Assembly: GCF_016545825.1 (NCBI RefSeq)
Contig: NC_052620.1
Location: 14,074,001-14,138,000, forward strand
Reading direction: 5' to 3'
Origin: Eucalyptus grandis
Lineage: Eukaryota > Streptophyta > Magnoliopsida > Myrtales > Myrtaceae
DNA: 64,000 nucleotides
Each line of letters starts with the position of its first letter. Within the stretch, counting starts at the first letter, position 1. Under the pieces are notes generated by a model, which saw only the letters and a list, made by a program, of their open reading frames with translations, was not told the origin of the DNA and ran no database searches. Made by a program: the position numbers and the translations under genes. Shown piece by piece: positions 35,454 through 47,900 of the stretch.

Positions 35454-35619
35454 TGTACATATTGCCCATATAATCCCATGTCGATTTCAATTTAGTCCTT
35501 ACATTTTGGGTGTGACAACATTGGCCCATGTACCTTAGTTTATTGACAAATGTAAGGACTTCCGACCAAGTTTTGAGTCGAGTTTTTTGGGCCGAAATGA
35601 AACAAATACTTGTCGGTTC

Positions 35620-35895
35620 CGTCTCCCTCTCTCTTCGCTGCTTCTCCCCGTTTGCTGCCAGCCTCCTGCTCTATCCCATGCCGCCCCCAGAAGCTCCTAC
35701 ATCCTCTTCTCCGATGGAGACTTCCTCAATTTGTTTGTGGCGGAGTCCATCGTCGACTTCGACCAGCTAGCTTGTGGGCGATGGGGCTCAGGATGTGACG
35801 CCTTTACACCCGTTCATGCCTGCTTGGCCGCTACCGCGGATGGTGGATGGTTCACAAGAGGCTTCTGTCAAGGCAATTCAAGTAGGAGTGCCTAC
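35620..35895 (+). pseudogene. Truncated BAHD exon-1 copy (A)
   Basis: Matches the second half of BAHD exon 1 (ILFSDGDFLNLFVAES, VDFDQLA), preceded by a serine- and leucine-rich stretch. It ends at GGCAATTCAAGTAGGAGTG, where intact genes have ATTCAG and the donor. No exon 2 follows. Closely related to the fragments at 43330 and 58285, which continue with the same CACAAGTTAAA sequence, so the truncation predates the duplications. Confidence 0.8.
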
Positions 35896-36259
35896 ACATA
35901 TTCACAAGTTAAAACTTCATTTATGAACTTAGGTCACTTGTATCATTGTAATATGCTATATGGTTTTTAAAAATACTAAAAGATAACTTTTTTTTTGGGG
36001 GGCTAAACACCAAAAGACATAAACGATCGGTTTGTTTCAAATTGTGTCCTTCAATATTTATTCCCAATCACGTGTGAATTGGTTGTTGTGCATTTATCAT
36101 AAAAATAAACAATTTATCTAAATCTGGGAGCGTAGTGATTTTCTTAATTCATGACATGAGAACATATTGATCTTCTTGATACACGTGTTCATATTCATAT
36201 TAACCTTCAATATGAAAGTTAAAAGCTACAAATATGAATGCTTCTTAATCTCAAAACTC

Positions 36260-36797
36260 GAGAAAAATTACCAAAATTATCCTAAGCCTATTGCACTTAT
36301 ATTAATTCAGTCATAAATCTTTTAATTGTACAATTGACTCTCAAACTTTTTCACATTTATCCAATTAAGTTTATCCAACCAATTTTAGTTGAAAATTGCT
36401 GATGTGAAAGACGGTAATACCACACAGATAACCGACGTTAATATAGATATTTTTTTATAATTTTTTTAAAATTAAATTTTCACCGACTACAAACAAGGGC
36501 CAATGAGGGTCAGCCATTGACCTTCGCTGAGCTTGGAAGAAAAAAAGGAAAAGAAAAGAAAAGAAATTAAAAATATTAATAAATTTAGATATTTAAAATA
36601 TATTATATATCTAAATTGTTTACGTTAGTGAAGGTAGTGCCATGTAGTACGGCTAATGTCAACATAAACAATTTTCAGCTAAAATTAATAAGATAAACTC
36701 AATTGACAAAATGTGATAATATTAGAAAATTAATTAGCACAATTAGAAAATTTATGATTGATTGGTACAAGCGCAATGGATTTAGAACTTTTCTCAT
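36260..36797. mobile_element. Foldback MITE-like element, about 540 bp
   Basis: Two arms of roughly 200 bp are imperfect inverted repeats: GAGAAAAATT...TTGCACTTATATTAATT against, in reverse, GAGAAAAGTT...TTGCGCTTGTACCAATC. They flank a short core (CAATGAGGGTCAGCC...) followed by a purine-rich run. Similar in plan to 57687-58269. Exact ends and target duplication not resolved. Confidence 0.6.
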
Positions 36798-38246
36798 GAT
36801 CTGCCCAAAAACCCATTGTGGTTTACTTGTGAAGTATTCTTCTTGAAATGTTGGGCTTAAGCGAAGTTTCCATACAAAGATAATACCAAAACTATATTAC
36901 ATTTGTGGTTTATGTTGTAAATAAAAGAAGCGATCAAATAGAATGCATGTAATAAATAAATTAAGGTTCGATCAATGTAACCTATGTTTATGGGAAGGTT
37001 AGCACAAAATTCTATTATATATGTGATACAATGAAGATTACAATCAACTCTAAGTAACTTAAATATTCTTACTTCAATTACATTGAATATTTCATACATT
37101 GTATAGCTCTCATAATTCTCTCAAAAGAAATCTATCAATATCGTAAAATGAATTACACAAATATATAAAGTTCAATGACTAAATCACTCGGATGTAATTT
37201 ACAGCGAACAAACTCACGTGAAGAACACTCCCCTAAACCACTCTCTCTTCTTCGGTGCACCAAGAAATTGTCAAGGACAATAGTTCTCCTCTATTTATGT
37301 ATAACCAAGAGAAGCCTCCCATTCTCGCATACCATCGTCGCCTCAGGCTGTAAAAGGAGCCTATCACAAACAATTTTTTCGCTTATTTACTTGGCCAACC
37401 AATGAAGTGGCCCGCATCACATGCTCTCCAAGTTGGAAAAGCAGAGCAACAAGACATAAAGAAGGGCACCTAATCAGCTTCCGAGTAGAGAAGTCCATCT
37501 CGCGGCTTGAAAGAAACGAAAGAGAGGGAAGCTCCATACAGATCTCAAGACAAAATCCACGCATCAGAGCTCCGTAAATGAGCTCCACCTGCTCCATTAA
37601 ATGAGTCAAGATTGAATGCTTGTAATTTTCTTCCACAATGAACGAGACGTTGATTTGCATCTGCTTCCAAGTCTAAATCACGTTTAAATTTCGTCATATC
37701 GATCTACATTTTTAGCTACTCCATGAGGGTTTTTTAATAGAACCTCCTCAACTGACAAAAAAAAAAATAATAATACAACTATCATCCATAAAGTAAAATC
37801 AACAGAGAATTCATATTTATCAAGAGATCGAATACGTATATTATTAAATTCAGCAATTACAATGGTGGTTGAATTCAACTGTTGTTAAGACCGTTAGTTT
37901 GGGAGTGGATATAGGTTTAAATATAAAGCTGAATCATTGTAAATTGTGATATGATATGTTATTTTCACTTCGATTTACTTACTAGAATCACAGTGTTATT
38001 CAGCTCGAAAACCAGAAAAGTCCAGCTTTGATGTCTGGACCTCCCAGAAAAGGACACAAGCTTTTGATCGATTGAAAGCACCCCACTTTCAGAAGTAGCT
38101 CAATTTATTTATTATCTCCATTATATGCGCATCCACCAATCTACGGAAGCGGGTCTACACATCGCTTTCGAAGAGGGACAAAACCAATCATCAGCCTCTC
38201 TTCCGCTTCCTTCTCTCAAACAATACCCCTTCATCCCTCGGACGAG
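36798..38246. other. Intergenic, upstream of BAHD copy 2
   Basis: AT-rich DNA without a recognisable gene. From about 38060 it aligns with the sequence upstream of copy 3 (GATTGAAAGCACCCC, then AAACCAATCAT-AGCCTCTC), so it includes a duplicated promoter region. Confidence 0.5.
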
Positions 38247-40824
38247 ATGATGAAGGTCGAGATCCTCCATCGCTACAATGTCTCGCCGCCCGCGAACTCA
38301 GTCCCAGCCACCGCTCTCCCTCTCACCTTCCTCGACATCCCATTCTTTCACTGCTGCCCCATGCAACGCCTCTTCTTGTACGACTTCCCTCAGTCCCCTC
38401 CCTCCTTCGCCCAGACCACCCTCCCGCTCCTCGTCCGCTCTCTCTCCCTCTGCCTCCGCCACTTCTTCCCCTTCGCCGCCAACCTCATCCTCCCTCTGTC
38501 CCCGCCCGAGAAGCCCCACATCCTCTACACCGATGGCGACTCACTCTCCTTGATCGTTGCCGATTCCGCTGCCGACTTTGCCGACCTCGTCAGCGACGAG
38601 GTGCATGACGCGACATTGATACACCCTCTGGTGCCTCAGCTCCCGCCGCCGCGTGAGTCTGACGGCGCACTCATGTGGCCACTTATGGCGATTCAGGTCA
38701 GTTGGTGGTTGGTGGCGGTTTGGCTCTCACGTGACATTTGCTCGTTCTTAATTCTTCCGATTTAATATTAATACTATTTTTTTGGAAGTTTTGTTTGATA
38801 TATTTATGAATTCAGTATAATAACTCTATGCTATAAGGCAGATTTGGGTTTAAGAATACAGTACGTGCGAGAAAATTATGTCGTACAGATATAAATATCG
38901 GGCAGATATTGGATTTAAGAGTAATTTGAGTTTAGTTAACATGTGCAAAAATTAAAAAGAAAATGAACGAGAAGTAATTATACGAAGATAGTCTAAGGTT
39001 TAAAGAAAAATCTCACGAGATTAAGCATGATGTGATGTGTGCAAATTAACATTAAAACGTCGTGTCGTATTCGAGATTCTTGGTCGAAATGATACTTAGA
39101 GATGGAAACGGTTGTCCTGACTCAAGCTTGAGGCAATTGAAAGAGTCATTTCATTTGGCCAAAAAAGAGATTGCAACTGTGAAATTAGAAATTGAGAATG
39201 AGTGATGTGCTCACGACTTTAGGGGTGTAAACAGTTCGGTTCGGTTCGGTTTTTTTGAAAAACCAAACCGAACCGAACCGTTAGAGAAAATTTCCGAACT
39301 GAACCGAATAAGTCCTGAACCGATAACGAACCGAACCGAACTTGGTTTTCAACTTTTGATTTTTCTGAGTTCAACTCAGATGGAAACCGATAAAAACCAA
39401 GAGACACGAGAGGACTAGAGACGGGAGTCGGGAGAGAACCAAATTAGATTTGATTTTATCGGTTTTCGGTTTGGTTAACCGATAAAAACCGAATCAATAA
39501 AAATTTTCGGTTTTTGATGAAAACCAAACCGAAAACCGAACCGAACTGAAAAAATCAAATTTTTTAGTTCGGTTCGGTTCGGGTCTTGACACCCCTACTC
39601 ACAAGAACCAACGTGGATTAGGATGATGATTTCATGACCAAATATCTTTAGCGCACTAATTAGACATCTACATATAAAATAAAACAAATGAAGATTTTCA
39701 ATACATTATCTTCCTCGATTATGTCTAATCAATATGTAAGGGTGATAAACAAACAACTAACTGAAGTAGCAGTTGTATAAATAAAAATTAAACTCGAAAC
39801 TTATCGTCAATTTTGTTGGATAATGATTTAGGTGACTTTGTTCCCAAACAAGGGCATTTGCATTGGAGTCCAATTCCTCCATGTGGCGGCAGATGGGAGG
39901 TCCTTCGCTCACTTCATGAAATCATGGGCATCCATTTATAGGTCTGGAGGAGACCCCAATTGCATTGAGTCAGATGACTTGCGTCCTTTCCACAACCGAG
40001 GAGTGATCAAGGACCCGAATGAGCTCGAGCTCATTTTCTTGAATGACTGGTGGAGTTGTGTGGGCACCAGCCCCAGCCCGAGCCCGAGCCCGAGTCTAAG
40101 CACATCTCCTCTGGCTGTTGGGGACAAGGTGAGAGCAACATTTGTCTTTAAAGAGGCTCACATCGATGGGCTAAAAGGGCAAATCTCGAGCCAACTCAAG
40201 AACGATACCACCAACTTAGAGTCGGATTCAATCCACTTGTCAACATTCGCGGTGACATGCGCATTCGTATGGGTGTGCATCATCAGATCAAAAGACAGAG
40301 ACTGCCAGTGTCACAACCAATCGTCATCAGAGAGCGACAGAGACGAACTTCGTTATTTCGTCTTTCTCGCAGATTGTAGGGACCGGCTTGAATACTCCAT
40401 ACCTTCAACATATTTTGGGAATTGTCTGAGTGCATGCTTTCTCTCGGAGAAGAGAAGTACGCTCCTGGGCAAAAGTGGACTTCCGCTTGCCACAAGGGCT
40501 ATAGCAAGGAGAGTCAAGGAAATAAGGATGGGTGGGGCATTGAGAGGGCTGGAGGGATGGATGAGGGGCTTTAATATAGCTGATAGCACAGACTTAGTGA
40601 CGGTGGCCGGGTCGCCAAGACACAAAGTGTACGACACGAACTTCGGGTGGGGGAGGCTGAGGAAGAACCACACGGTGCACATCGATCAATCAGCGGCAAT
40701 CTCTCTAACAGAGAGTAGGGATGGGGATGGTGGTGTGGAGGTTGGGTTGGCATTGACTAGGGTCTGTATGGAGAAGTTCATTTCTTTGTTTGAAGAGGGA
40801 TTGAAATCGTTTATGCCACTTTAA
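38247..40824 (+). CDS. BAHD acyltransferase copy 2 (flavonoid/anthocyanin-type)
   Basis: Exon 1 38247-38696 (150 codons, ending MAIQ before GTCAGT) and exon 2 39832-40824 (after TTTAG; 330 codons) give about 480 residues, normal for BAHD enzymes. HVAAD (His about residue 167) is the catalytic HXXXD site. YFGNC (about 343) is the signature of the clade acting on anthocyanins, flavonoid and phenolic glucosides. The second family motif reads NFGWG instead of DFGWG (about 420), a conservative but unusual change. The enzyme should transfer an acyl group from acyl-CoA (malonyl or hydroxycinnamoyl) to a glycoside in the cytosol; the substrate cannot be told. A serine-proline run SPSPSPSL sits in the variable middle loop. 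The 1.1-kb intron contains a hAT MITE (39220-39597). The reading frame is intact. Confidence 0.88.
39220..39597. mobile_element. hAT-type MITE in the intron of BAHD copy 2
   Basis: Starts TAGGGGTGTAAACAG and ends GACACCCCTA. Both subterminal regions are arrays of GGTTCGGTT and its complement. Flanks CTCACGAC (39210-39217) and CTCACAAG (39598-39605) agree at 6 of 8 bases. The matching intron of copy 3 reads GTGATGTCCTTACAAGGACC at about 55030, without the element, which is the empty site. The coding-like frame across it (39219-39407, minus) is an artefact. Confidence 0.82.
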
Positions 40825-41384
40825 AATACATTGATCCATATAGTGCCATGTCAATTTCAATTTAGTCCTTATATATTGGGCTCGACAACATAGGTTTATG
40901 TTGATTTTATTGAAAAATGTAAGGACTTCCAACGACACTTTAAGCACAAAAAAGGCGGGAATCTCAAAGAATTCATCATTGGGCCAAGGGGACATCAGTA
41001 CTTTGTTAGAATGTTGCCCGTCTTTTGCTGGCTACAAGCAAAATCAAGTAAGAATGTCAGACCTCACTTCGACAAATCAATTGTATGTTTCGATAATAAA
41101 CTCCTCAAAACGAGGCAAAAGAAAGATAAGCATTAACTCCTGTAAACTTATGGAATCATAAATCTGACCCCAAAAAAAAAAAAAAAAAAAAATCATCTCA
41201 ACTTGCTATAATCGTTTACTAATTTGAGATAAAATGACGGTATCCTCAATACCAACAATAACGACTCAAGCATGTACCTAGTTTAATAATGTAAATAATT
41301 GCAATAGGAATTTTTTAGAAATAACAAATCAGTTTCTATATTTTGACATGAACTGAAAAATGAACATAAATTTCGTGAGATTAA
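40825..41384. other. 3' flank of BAHD copy 2, duplicated downstream of copy 3
   Basis: No gene. Aligns along its length with 56204-56750 (shared GAATGTTGCC-GTCTTTTGCTG, AATCGTTT-C and GTACCTAGTTTAATAA blocks). An A-run lies at about 41170-41190. Marks the extent of the segmental duplication. Confidence 0.75.
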
Positions 41385-42440
41385 GGGTGTGTTTGTTTCT
41401 TGGAATACATTTTCAGAGAAAACATTTTTTTCATTTTCCAGCATCCGATTCGTTCGGGAAAATGAGTCGGCGGAAAATGTCTTCCTAATAAACAAAAAAA
41501 AAAAAATTTCCTACCAAAGCTTAAATTTAGGAAAATGATTTCACCTTTGTAAGAATCATAAAACATTCTCCGAATCTACCAAAGGTTAGACTTGGTGCTT
41601 GGTTTACAAAAAATTGTTCTTATAAAAATGTATATATTTTAAATTTGAATTTCTTTTTAAAAAAAATCGATTATTTATTTTTATTTTCTTCTTTTTTCTT
41701 TTCTTTGCTTTTTCTTTTTGCTTCTTCTCCACTTGTCACTGGCCATGGAGACGGTCAGCAAGCTCTAGCCTCACCAGATTGGGCGAGCTCATAGCTTTCA
41801 ATGGCGAGGCTTAAGCTCACTTGAGGCTGGCAAGCCTCAAGCCTCAAGCCTCGCCATATTAGGCAAGCTCATGGCCTCTGATGGCGAGTCTCAAGCCTCG
41901 CTAGATTGGGTGAGCTCGCAACCCTCGCTTGTGAGTTGGTAAGGCTCGAGCCTTCCTACTAAAGGCCGACGGGCCTAGGGCCTTGCTAGATCAAGAGAGC
42001 TCATGGTCTTGGGTGGTGAGGCTTGAGCTCGCCCAATACTGGCAAGCTCGTGGCCTTTGGTGGCAAGCCTCGAGCCTCACCCAATAGGTGGGCTCACGGC
42101 CTCTAGTGACAACTTGAGCTCGCCCCTCGTAAGCCAGCTAAGGATGAATCGCCACAGGAAGCAGAAGGGATCGCATGAGGAAGCAGAGGAGCGAAAGAGA
42201 AGAAGAAGGAAAAGAGAAAAACAAAAACAAAAAGAAATAAAAAGATAAAAATTAAAAATTTGATTTTTTTTTTTTTTTACCGAGATAAAGTGTGAAATCA
42301 TTTCTAATGGGATCCAAACAACGGGAAACATTTTTAATTATACATTATCAAATAAAGGAAAACAAACCGTATTTATGGAAAATGCTTCATGGGAAAATAT
42401 TTTCTTTTATTATTGAGTTTTCCGCGAAACAAACGCATCT
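41385..42440. mobile_element. PIF/Harbinger-like non-autonomous element, 1.06 kb
   Basis: Ends GGGTGTGTTTGTTTC and, inverted, AGATGCGTTTGTTTC (12 of 15 match), flanked by TAA on both sides (41382-41384 and 42441-42443). The duplicated locus has the uninterrupted site GTGAGATTAAACCAATC at about 56742-56758. A TAA duplication with such ends fits PIF/Harbinger MITEs. The middle (41740-42130) is a degenerate repeat of GGCGAGGCTCAAGCCTCGCC-like units followed by a purine-rich run. Short ORFs inside are by-products. Confidence 0.75.
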
Positions 42441-42443
42441 TAA

Positions 42444-43329
42444 AAAAATCAGAATCGATGAGTAAATTGTTTTTGTGATGCATGAACTCAAAAGTAGCAT
42501 TTGAAAATGTCTTAAATCTTAATGCATAGGAAAATAAACAATGGTTGAATTTGAAGAAGAGGTAAAATAATTTGCCATCTTTTTGGAAGACATTATAAGG
42601 CTGACGCAATTATAGCTTTTAAAAAGATGAATGCGTGTTATTTCCTCCGATACGAACACATCACCATAATTAATACACAAAGTAGTTTTACATATGAAAA
42701 TTAGATGCGAAGGTCCTCCACGATCACTAGGGATGCAAATAATAATTATTTTGTTACTAAGAACAATTTATGGTTAAAAATAGATTTGTTTTTTAGTTAT
42801 TTCTTTTCTTTGGATGAGTTTCTGAGCAAAGATGTACATTTGATAACGATACAAAATTTATATTTGTTGAGCAAAAATTTGTTTGATAGGCCTTCTTAAA
42901 TATCTCCCTCCCAAGCTCTTTTCACTTCATTGTGTTTCAGTCTTTCATGAGATAAAACATCCTTAATAAATTGAATTGAAAATGTCAATGTAGAAATCGT
43001 ACATCGATGGCAGCGAGGGCTAGTAATAAGAAGAGTTGTTATTTCTGTTTCTTTTTCATAAGTAGAAAAATAGAAAAATTTACTTCTCATTTCTATTTCA
43101 AAACTATTTCCGAGTTAAATTTTTTTCAAAAATAGAAAAATTAAAATATATCACCAAATGGATTTCTATTTCAAATCTAACCTCAACGACAGAAAAATAA
43201 AAAAATAAAAAAAATGGTTATCATGCGCGGCCTATGTGTTCCTCTCCAGCTCACTTCTTTTAATGTCCACTAGATTTCCTTTTGACACTGGACAACCTTC
43301 CTCTCCTCCGCTAGCTCCCTCACCTTCCC
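42444..43329. other. Duplicated spacer, no gene
   Basis: Up to about 42720 it aligns with 56790-57045. 42985-43195 is an AT-rich remnant resembling parts of the element at 57050-57592. The stretch from about 43240 aligns with 57600-57650. Confidence 0.55.
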
Positions 43330-43593
43330 TCCCTCCCTCCCTCTCCCTGCTGCTTCTTCCCTTTTGTCGCTAGCCTCCTCCTCACTCCAGCACTGCCCCA
43401 GAAGCATTACATCCTCTTTCCCGACAGCGACTCCCTCACTTTGACTGTAACAGAGTTCATCGTGGACTTCAATCGGCTAGCCTATGAGCGAGTGGCTCAA
43501 GATGCGAGGCCTTTACATCCGTTCACGCCTCCTTTGCCGCCACCACAGGTGGCGGGTGGTTCACAAGTGGCTTTGGTCATGGCAATTTAAGTA
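43330..43593 (+). pseudogene. Truncated BAHD exon-1 copy (B)
   Basis: Reads as the second half of BAHD exon 1: YILFPDSDSLTLTVTEF, VDFNRLAYE, then LHPFTPPLPPPQ and VMAI followed by TAA where MAIQ is expected (CAG to TAA-like change). Followed by GTAGGAATGCCAATTCATTTTCACAAGTTAAA, as in copies A and C. No exon 2. Confidence 0.85.
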
Positions 43594-43799
43594 GGAATGC
43601 CAATTCATTTTCACAAGTTAAACTTCATTCATGAGCTTAGGTCACTCGTATCACAATTCATATTGCCTATCCCCCTTCTATCCATAGGAGAGAAAGATAA
43701 ATTGGAATGGATAGCAAAAAAGTCAAGAGCTTATTCAGTCAAAAACGAGCATAATCAAACTCTGAAAACGTGATAACAACACAACTCAACAAGTATCAT

Positions 43800-44470
43800 C
43801 CTCTTATCAAAAACCCTGAGCTCTATGGTGTAAAGTGTGCAATTTGCCACTATCCAAAATCAGATTATTTATATGGGATCTATGCCAAAATGCTCTGCCT
43901 ACCAAGGGAAACTTATGCAAACGGACGGTTAGACCTGATTTGCCTTTTATGCAAAATGAGCCTGGAAATGGCGGAAAAACTGGTTTTCCTCTGTCCCTAG
44001 ACAATCGAAGTCTGGTCAGATCAAATCTACGCATCCAGATCTATAGTAGAGGACTGACAGGCATAGATCAATGGGTATTAACCTGCTGAAGCGACTTACT
44101 TTACACACCCGCCCTTGAGCTTGTAGCTAAAGTGCTTTGGTTCATATGGTAAACAAGAAACGACGCAATGTTCTGAGTCAAACCATAAGATCCACAAGGA
44201 GTTGTAGCTGAAGCACTTGCATATATTATATATATATATGGGGAGAGGTCTCATCTTACTCTCGATTTGGATCCCCCGTCCTTGGGGTCTCTCAAGATTA
44301 ATTTAGATAGTTCTTTTAATGCCAAAACAACCAACAGAGCTGTAGCCGGAGTGTGCAAAGTCTCTTTTGATATGCTGCTTGAAGGTTTCGCCTGTGCGGT
44401 GTGGGCACAATCTGTACTCGGTGCGGAAACCCTAGCTGTTATTGAGGGTTTGAGATTTGTGAGTGAATGA
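43800..44470 (+). pseudogene. Non-LTR (LINE-type) retroelement fragment: zf-RVT and RNase H
   Basis: At 43835-43985, across two frames, the sequence resembles the zf-RVT domain at the end of plant LINE reverse transcriptases (KIRLFIWDLCQNALPTKGNL, then a CLLCK...LFLCP-like motif). At 44267-44470 it resembles the plant RNase H-like RVT_3 domain (LKINLDSSFN, VAGVCK, AETLAVIEGLRF). Stops and shifts disrupt both. The Copia insertion at 44542 cuts the downstream continuation; some of 49537-49670 may be its remainder. Confidence 0.7.
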
Positions 44471-44541
44471 GCAAAAAGGAGAGAGACTGAGTCTTGACCG
44501 TGGAGTTTGACAACTTACTTCAGTTCTATTAATCTGGGGTG

Positions 44542-44962
44542 TGTTATAGATAAAGCCAAATATTTGTTTTTAGGGGCTTTTTTGTCTTTTCTATTAGATT
44601 TCCTTTTAGGTTAAAAGTGGTACCTATATATTAGCGATGGCAAAACCCTAGCCATGAAGACGCTGAAAAAGGAAATAGAGAGGCAAGAAAAGAGAGAAGA
44701 AAAAAAGTGAGTTTTTTTGATGAGAGTTCTCAATCTCTTTGTGCCCTGATCTTGAGAGAAGATCGTCGTTGTATTCCAACTTTTTCGAAGTCTAGTGGAT
44801 TCGCAGAGTGCCTCTGCGCGGAGACGTAGCCCAAGTTTGGGTGAACTTTGATAACAAATTTTCTGGCGTGTTCATATGATTATGCTCTTTTATTACTATA
44901 TTCTGTATGGTGAATTATTTGCGAGCGTTATTTTTCTGGAATCGACGTGCGATTTCGTAACA
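44542..44962 (+). repeat. 5' LTR of Copia element
   Basis: 421 bp with TG...CA ends and a flanking GGGTG. Contains a TACCTATATATTAG motif (about 44620) suitable as a TATA box. Confidence 0.97.
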
Positions 44963-44964
44963 AC

Positions 44965-44977
44965 TGGTATTAGAGCC
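44965..44977 (+). promoter_or_regulatory. Primer-binding site of Copia element
   Basis: TGGTATTAGAGCC two bases after the 5' LTR, complementary (one change) to the 3' end of initiator methionine tRNA. Confidence 0.88.
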
Positions 44978-44981
44978 TAGG

Positions 44982-47900
44982 TTGGCTAATCAAGAACATC
45001 GAGGGTTTTTCGGTGACGTTCGATTGAAAGCAAACAGGATGGCAGAAGATAAAATCAGAATTGATAAGTTCAATGGAGAGGATTTCGGATGGTGGAAACT
45101 ACAAATAGAGGATTATCTTTATCAAAAAGATCTCTATGCACCACTTGAGGGTTGGAAACCTGAGATGGCGGAAGTGGATCCGACAGCAGAAGCCACATGG
45201 AAAATTCTTGATCGAAAGGCGTTAGGTGCGATTCGTCTAGAGTTGACGAAAAAGACAGGGTATCACATCGTGAAAGCAAAAACTGCAAAAGAAGCCATGG
45301 ATATTCTAACAAATATTTTTGAGAAGCCATCCACATCAAATCAAGTATTTTTGTTGAAGAAATTGGTTAATATGAAGTTATCTGATAGAGATTCTGTGGC
45401 AGAGCAAATTAATAGTTTCATGTAGGTCACGGGTCAATTGGAATCCGCAGGCATAAATTTAGATATGAAGCTTCAAGCTTTATTATTTTTATGTTCTCTT
45501 CCAGAAAGCTACAATACCGCAGTGCAGGGAATTTCGAGCACCATGAAGGATGATTTAACTCTTGATGATGCTGTGAGTAGTATCATGGATGAAGAGATGC
45601 GAAGGAAAGTCTTAGGTGGAGATAATTTTTCTACATCTACATCTTCAACAGCACTTGCAATGGAGAACCGTGGAAGAAGTAAAAGTAGAGGAAATTTCAG
45701 CGGTCGTGGCAGATCACAATCAAGGGGTAAGAGACAGGTTGCAAAAGATGAGTGTTGGTTTTGTCACAAAACCGGACACCGGAGGTTTCAGTGTGAAGCC
45801 TACAAAAAGAAGCAGCAAGATGAGAATCAAGGTGCTAATGTAGTTAGCGATAAATTTTTGCTAGATAACTTGTGTTTGTCTGCAAGGTTTGACTTGACAA
45901 CATATAAATGGTTTATTGATTCTGGCGCTTCTTTTCATTGCACCTCGCAAAGAGACATATTTGATGATTATGCTAGTGGAGATTTTGGACAAGTGATTGT
46001 GGGAAACGGCCACATGTGTCCAATTGTTGGGAAAGGAACCGTGACTGTGAGCATCTCAAGTGGAGGACGTCTAGTTTTGTGTGAAACTAGGCATATTCTG
46101 GAATTAAAGAAAAATCTGATTTCAACCAGTAAACTTGACCAAGAAGGTTTGGTAATAACCTTTGGCTACGGAGAGTGGAAGATAACCTCTGGGGTAAGAG
46201 TAGTAGCAAAGGGAAAGCGTATGGGTACACTTTACCTTCTCCAAGGAGACAATATCAGTGATATGGTTGCAACTACAATGGCTATAGGTAATTTATCTAC
46301 TATTTGGCATTATCGTTTATGATATCTTGGTGAAAAAGGTGTAAAGTAGTTACACTCGAGAAAATTACTTCCGGGTTTACAAAAAGTTGAGTTAGATTTT
46401 TTTGAGAGTTGCATTTATGGAAAACAGAAGGCTGTTAGTTTTCAATTGAATAGGCGACAAAATAAAGGCCAGAAGCTAGAGTTGGTTCATACTGATGTAT
46501 GGGGACCTGCTCAAGAACTCTCTTATGGTGGTAGGAGATATTTTGTCACATTCATTGATGATGCAACAAGAAAGACTTGGGTCTATGCTCTTAAAGAAAA
46601 ATCAGAAGTATTCGAGATGTTCAGAATGTGGAAGACCATGGTAGAAAAAGAAACAGGTTATCAGATTAAAGCTTTGAAATCTGATAATGGTGGTGACTAC
46701 ACAAGTAAAGAATTTGCAGATTATTTGAGCCGAGAAGACATACACGGGCTAAAGACTGTTCCTAGAACTCCTCAAGAGAACGGTGTAGCTGAAAGAATGA
46801 ACATGACTATTCTAGAACGTGCGAGATGCATGAGACTACACGCGGGTCTCCCGCTACAGTTGATGCAGCTGTTTATCTTATCAACAGAAGTCCATCTAGT
46901 GCGTTGGATGGAGAAATACCACAAGAGCGGTGGTTAGGTAAGAAGATTAATTATTCACATCTAAAGGTGTTTGGTTGTATTGCATATGCTTTAATTGACA
47001 GGAGGATAGAAAAAGCTTGATGCCAAGTCCCGTAAATGCGTCTTTATCGGATACGGTGGCGACGAGTATGGCTATAGACTTTGGGATTATGAGAATAACA
47101 AAGTCATCCGCAGTCGCAATGTGGTATTCCATGAAGAAAAGATGTACAAGGATCATCAGACAGAGACAGAGCATGAGAAGGTAGTACAACCAGAATATGT
47201 TGAATTAGACACAATGCCCGTGAAGATGTTTCTAGTAGATCAAAGTTCACCTGAAAGAGAGGTTCAAGATGAGCCTATTATCAGTGAAGAGGTAGTTCAA
47301 GAAGAACGCAGTGATTCGGAGCAAACGAATGACCCTGAAGTACCTGTCTTAAGAAAGTCTACACGTGTGAGAAAGCCAGAGGTAATTTTTGATCCATTAG
47401 CTAATACTATTTCGAGCCATGTCTTATATACAGATTCGGGGGAATCGGAGACTTACGATGAGGCAAAGGCAGACACGTCTCACTTGCAGTGGGAGTGTGC
47501 TATGAAAGACGAGATGAACTCGTTACTTCAGAACAAAACTTGGGAGTTGACCAAGTTGCCCACAGGTAAAAAAGCTTTATTAAACAAATGGGTGTACAAG
47601 GTTAAGAATGAAGTAGATGGTAGTATTAGATACAAGGCGAGACTTGTAGCCAAGGGCTTTTCTCAAAAAGAAGGGATCGACTACTCCGAGATATTTTCAC
47701 CTGTAGTGAAAATGACATCAATTAGAGTTCTGCTAAGTATAGTTGCAGTGGAGGATCTTCATCTTGAGCAGTTAGACGTAAAAACAACGTTTTTATATGG
47801 TGACTTAGATGAAGAATTATACATGGCATAACCTAAGGGTTTTGAAGTCAAAGGTAAGGAGCACATGGTATGTTGCTTGAAGAAAAGCTTGTATGACTTG

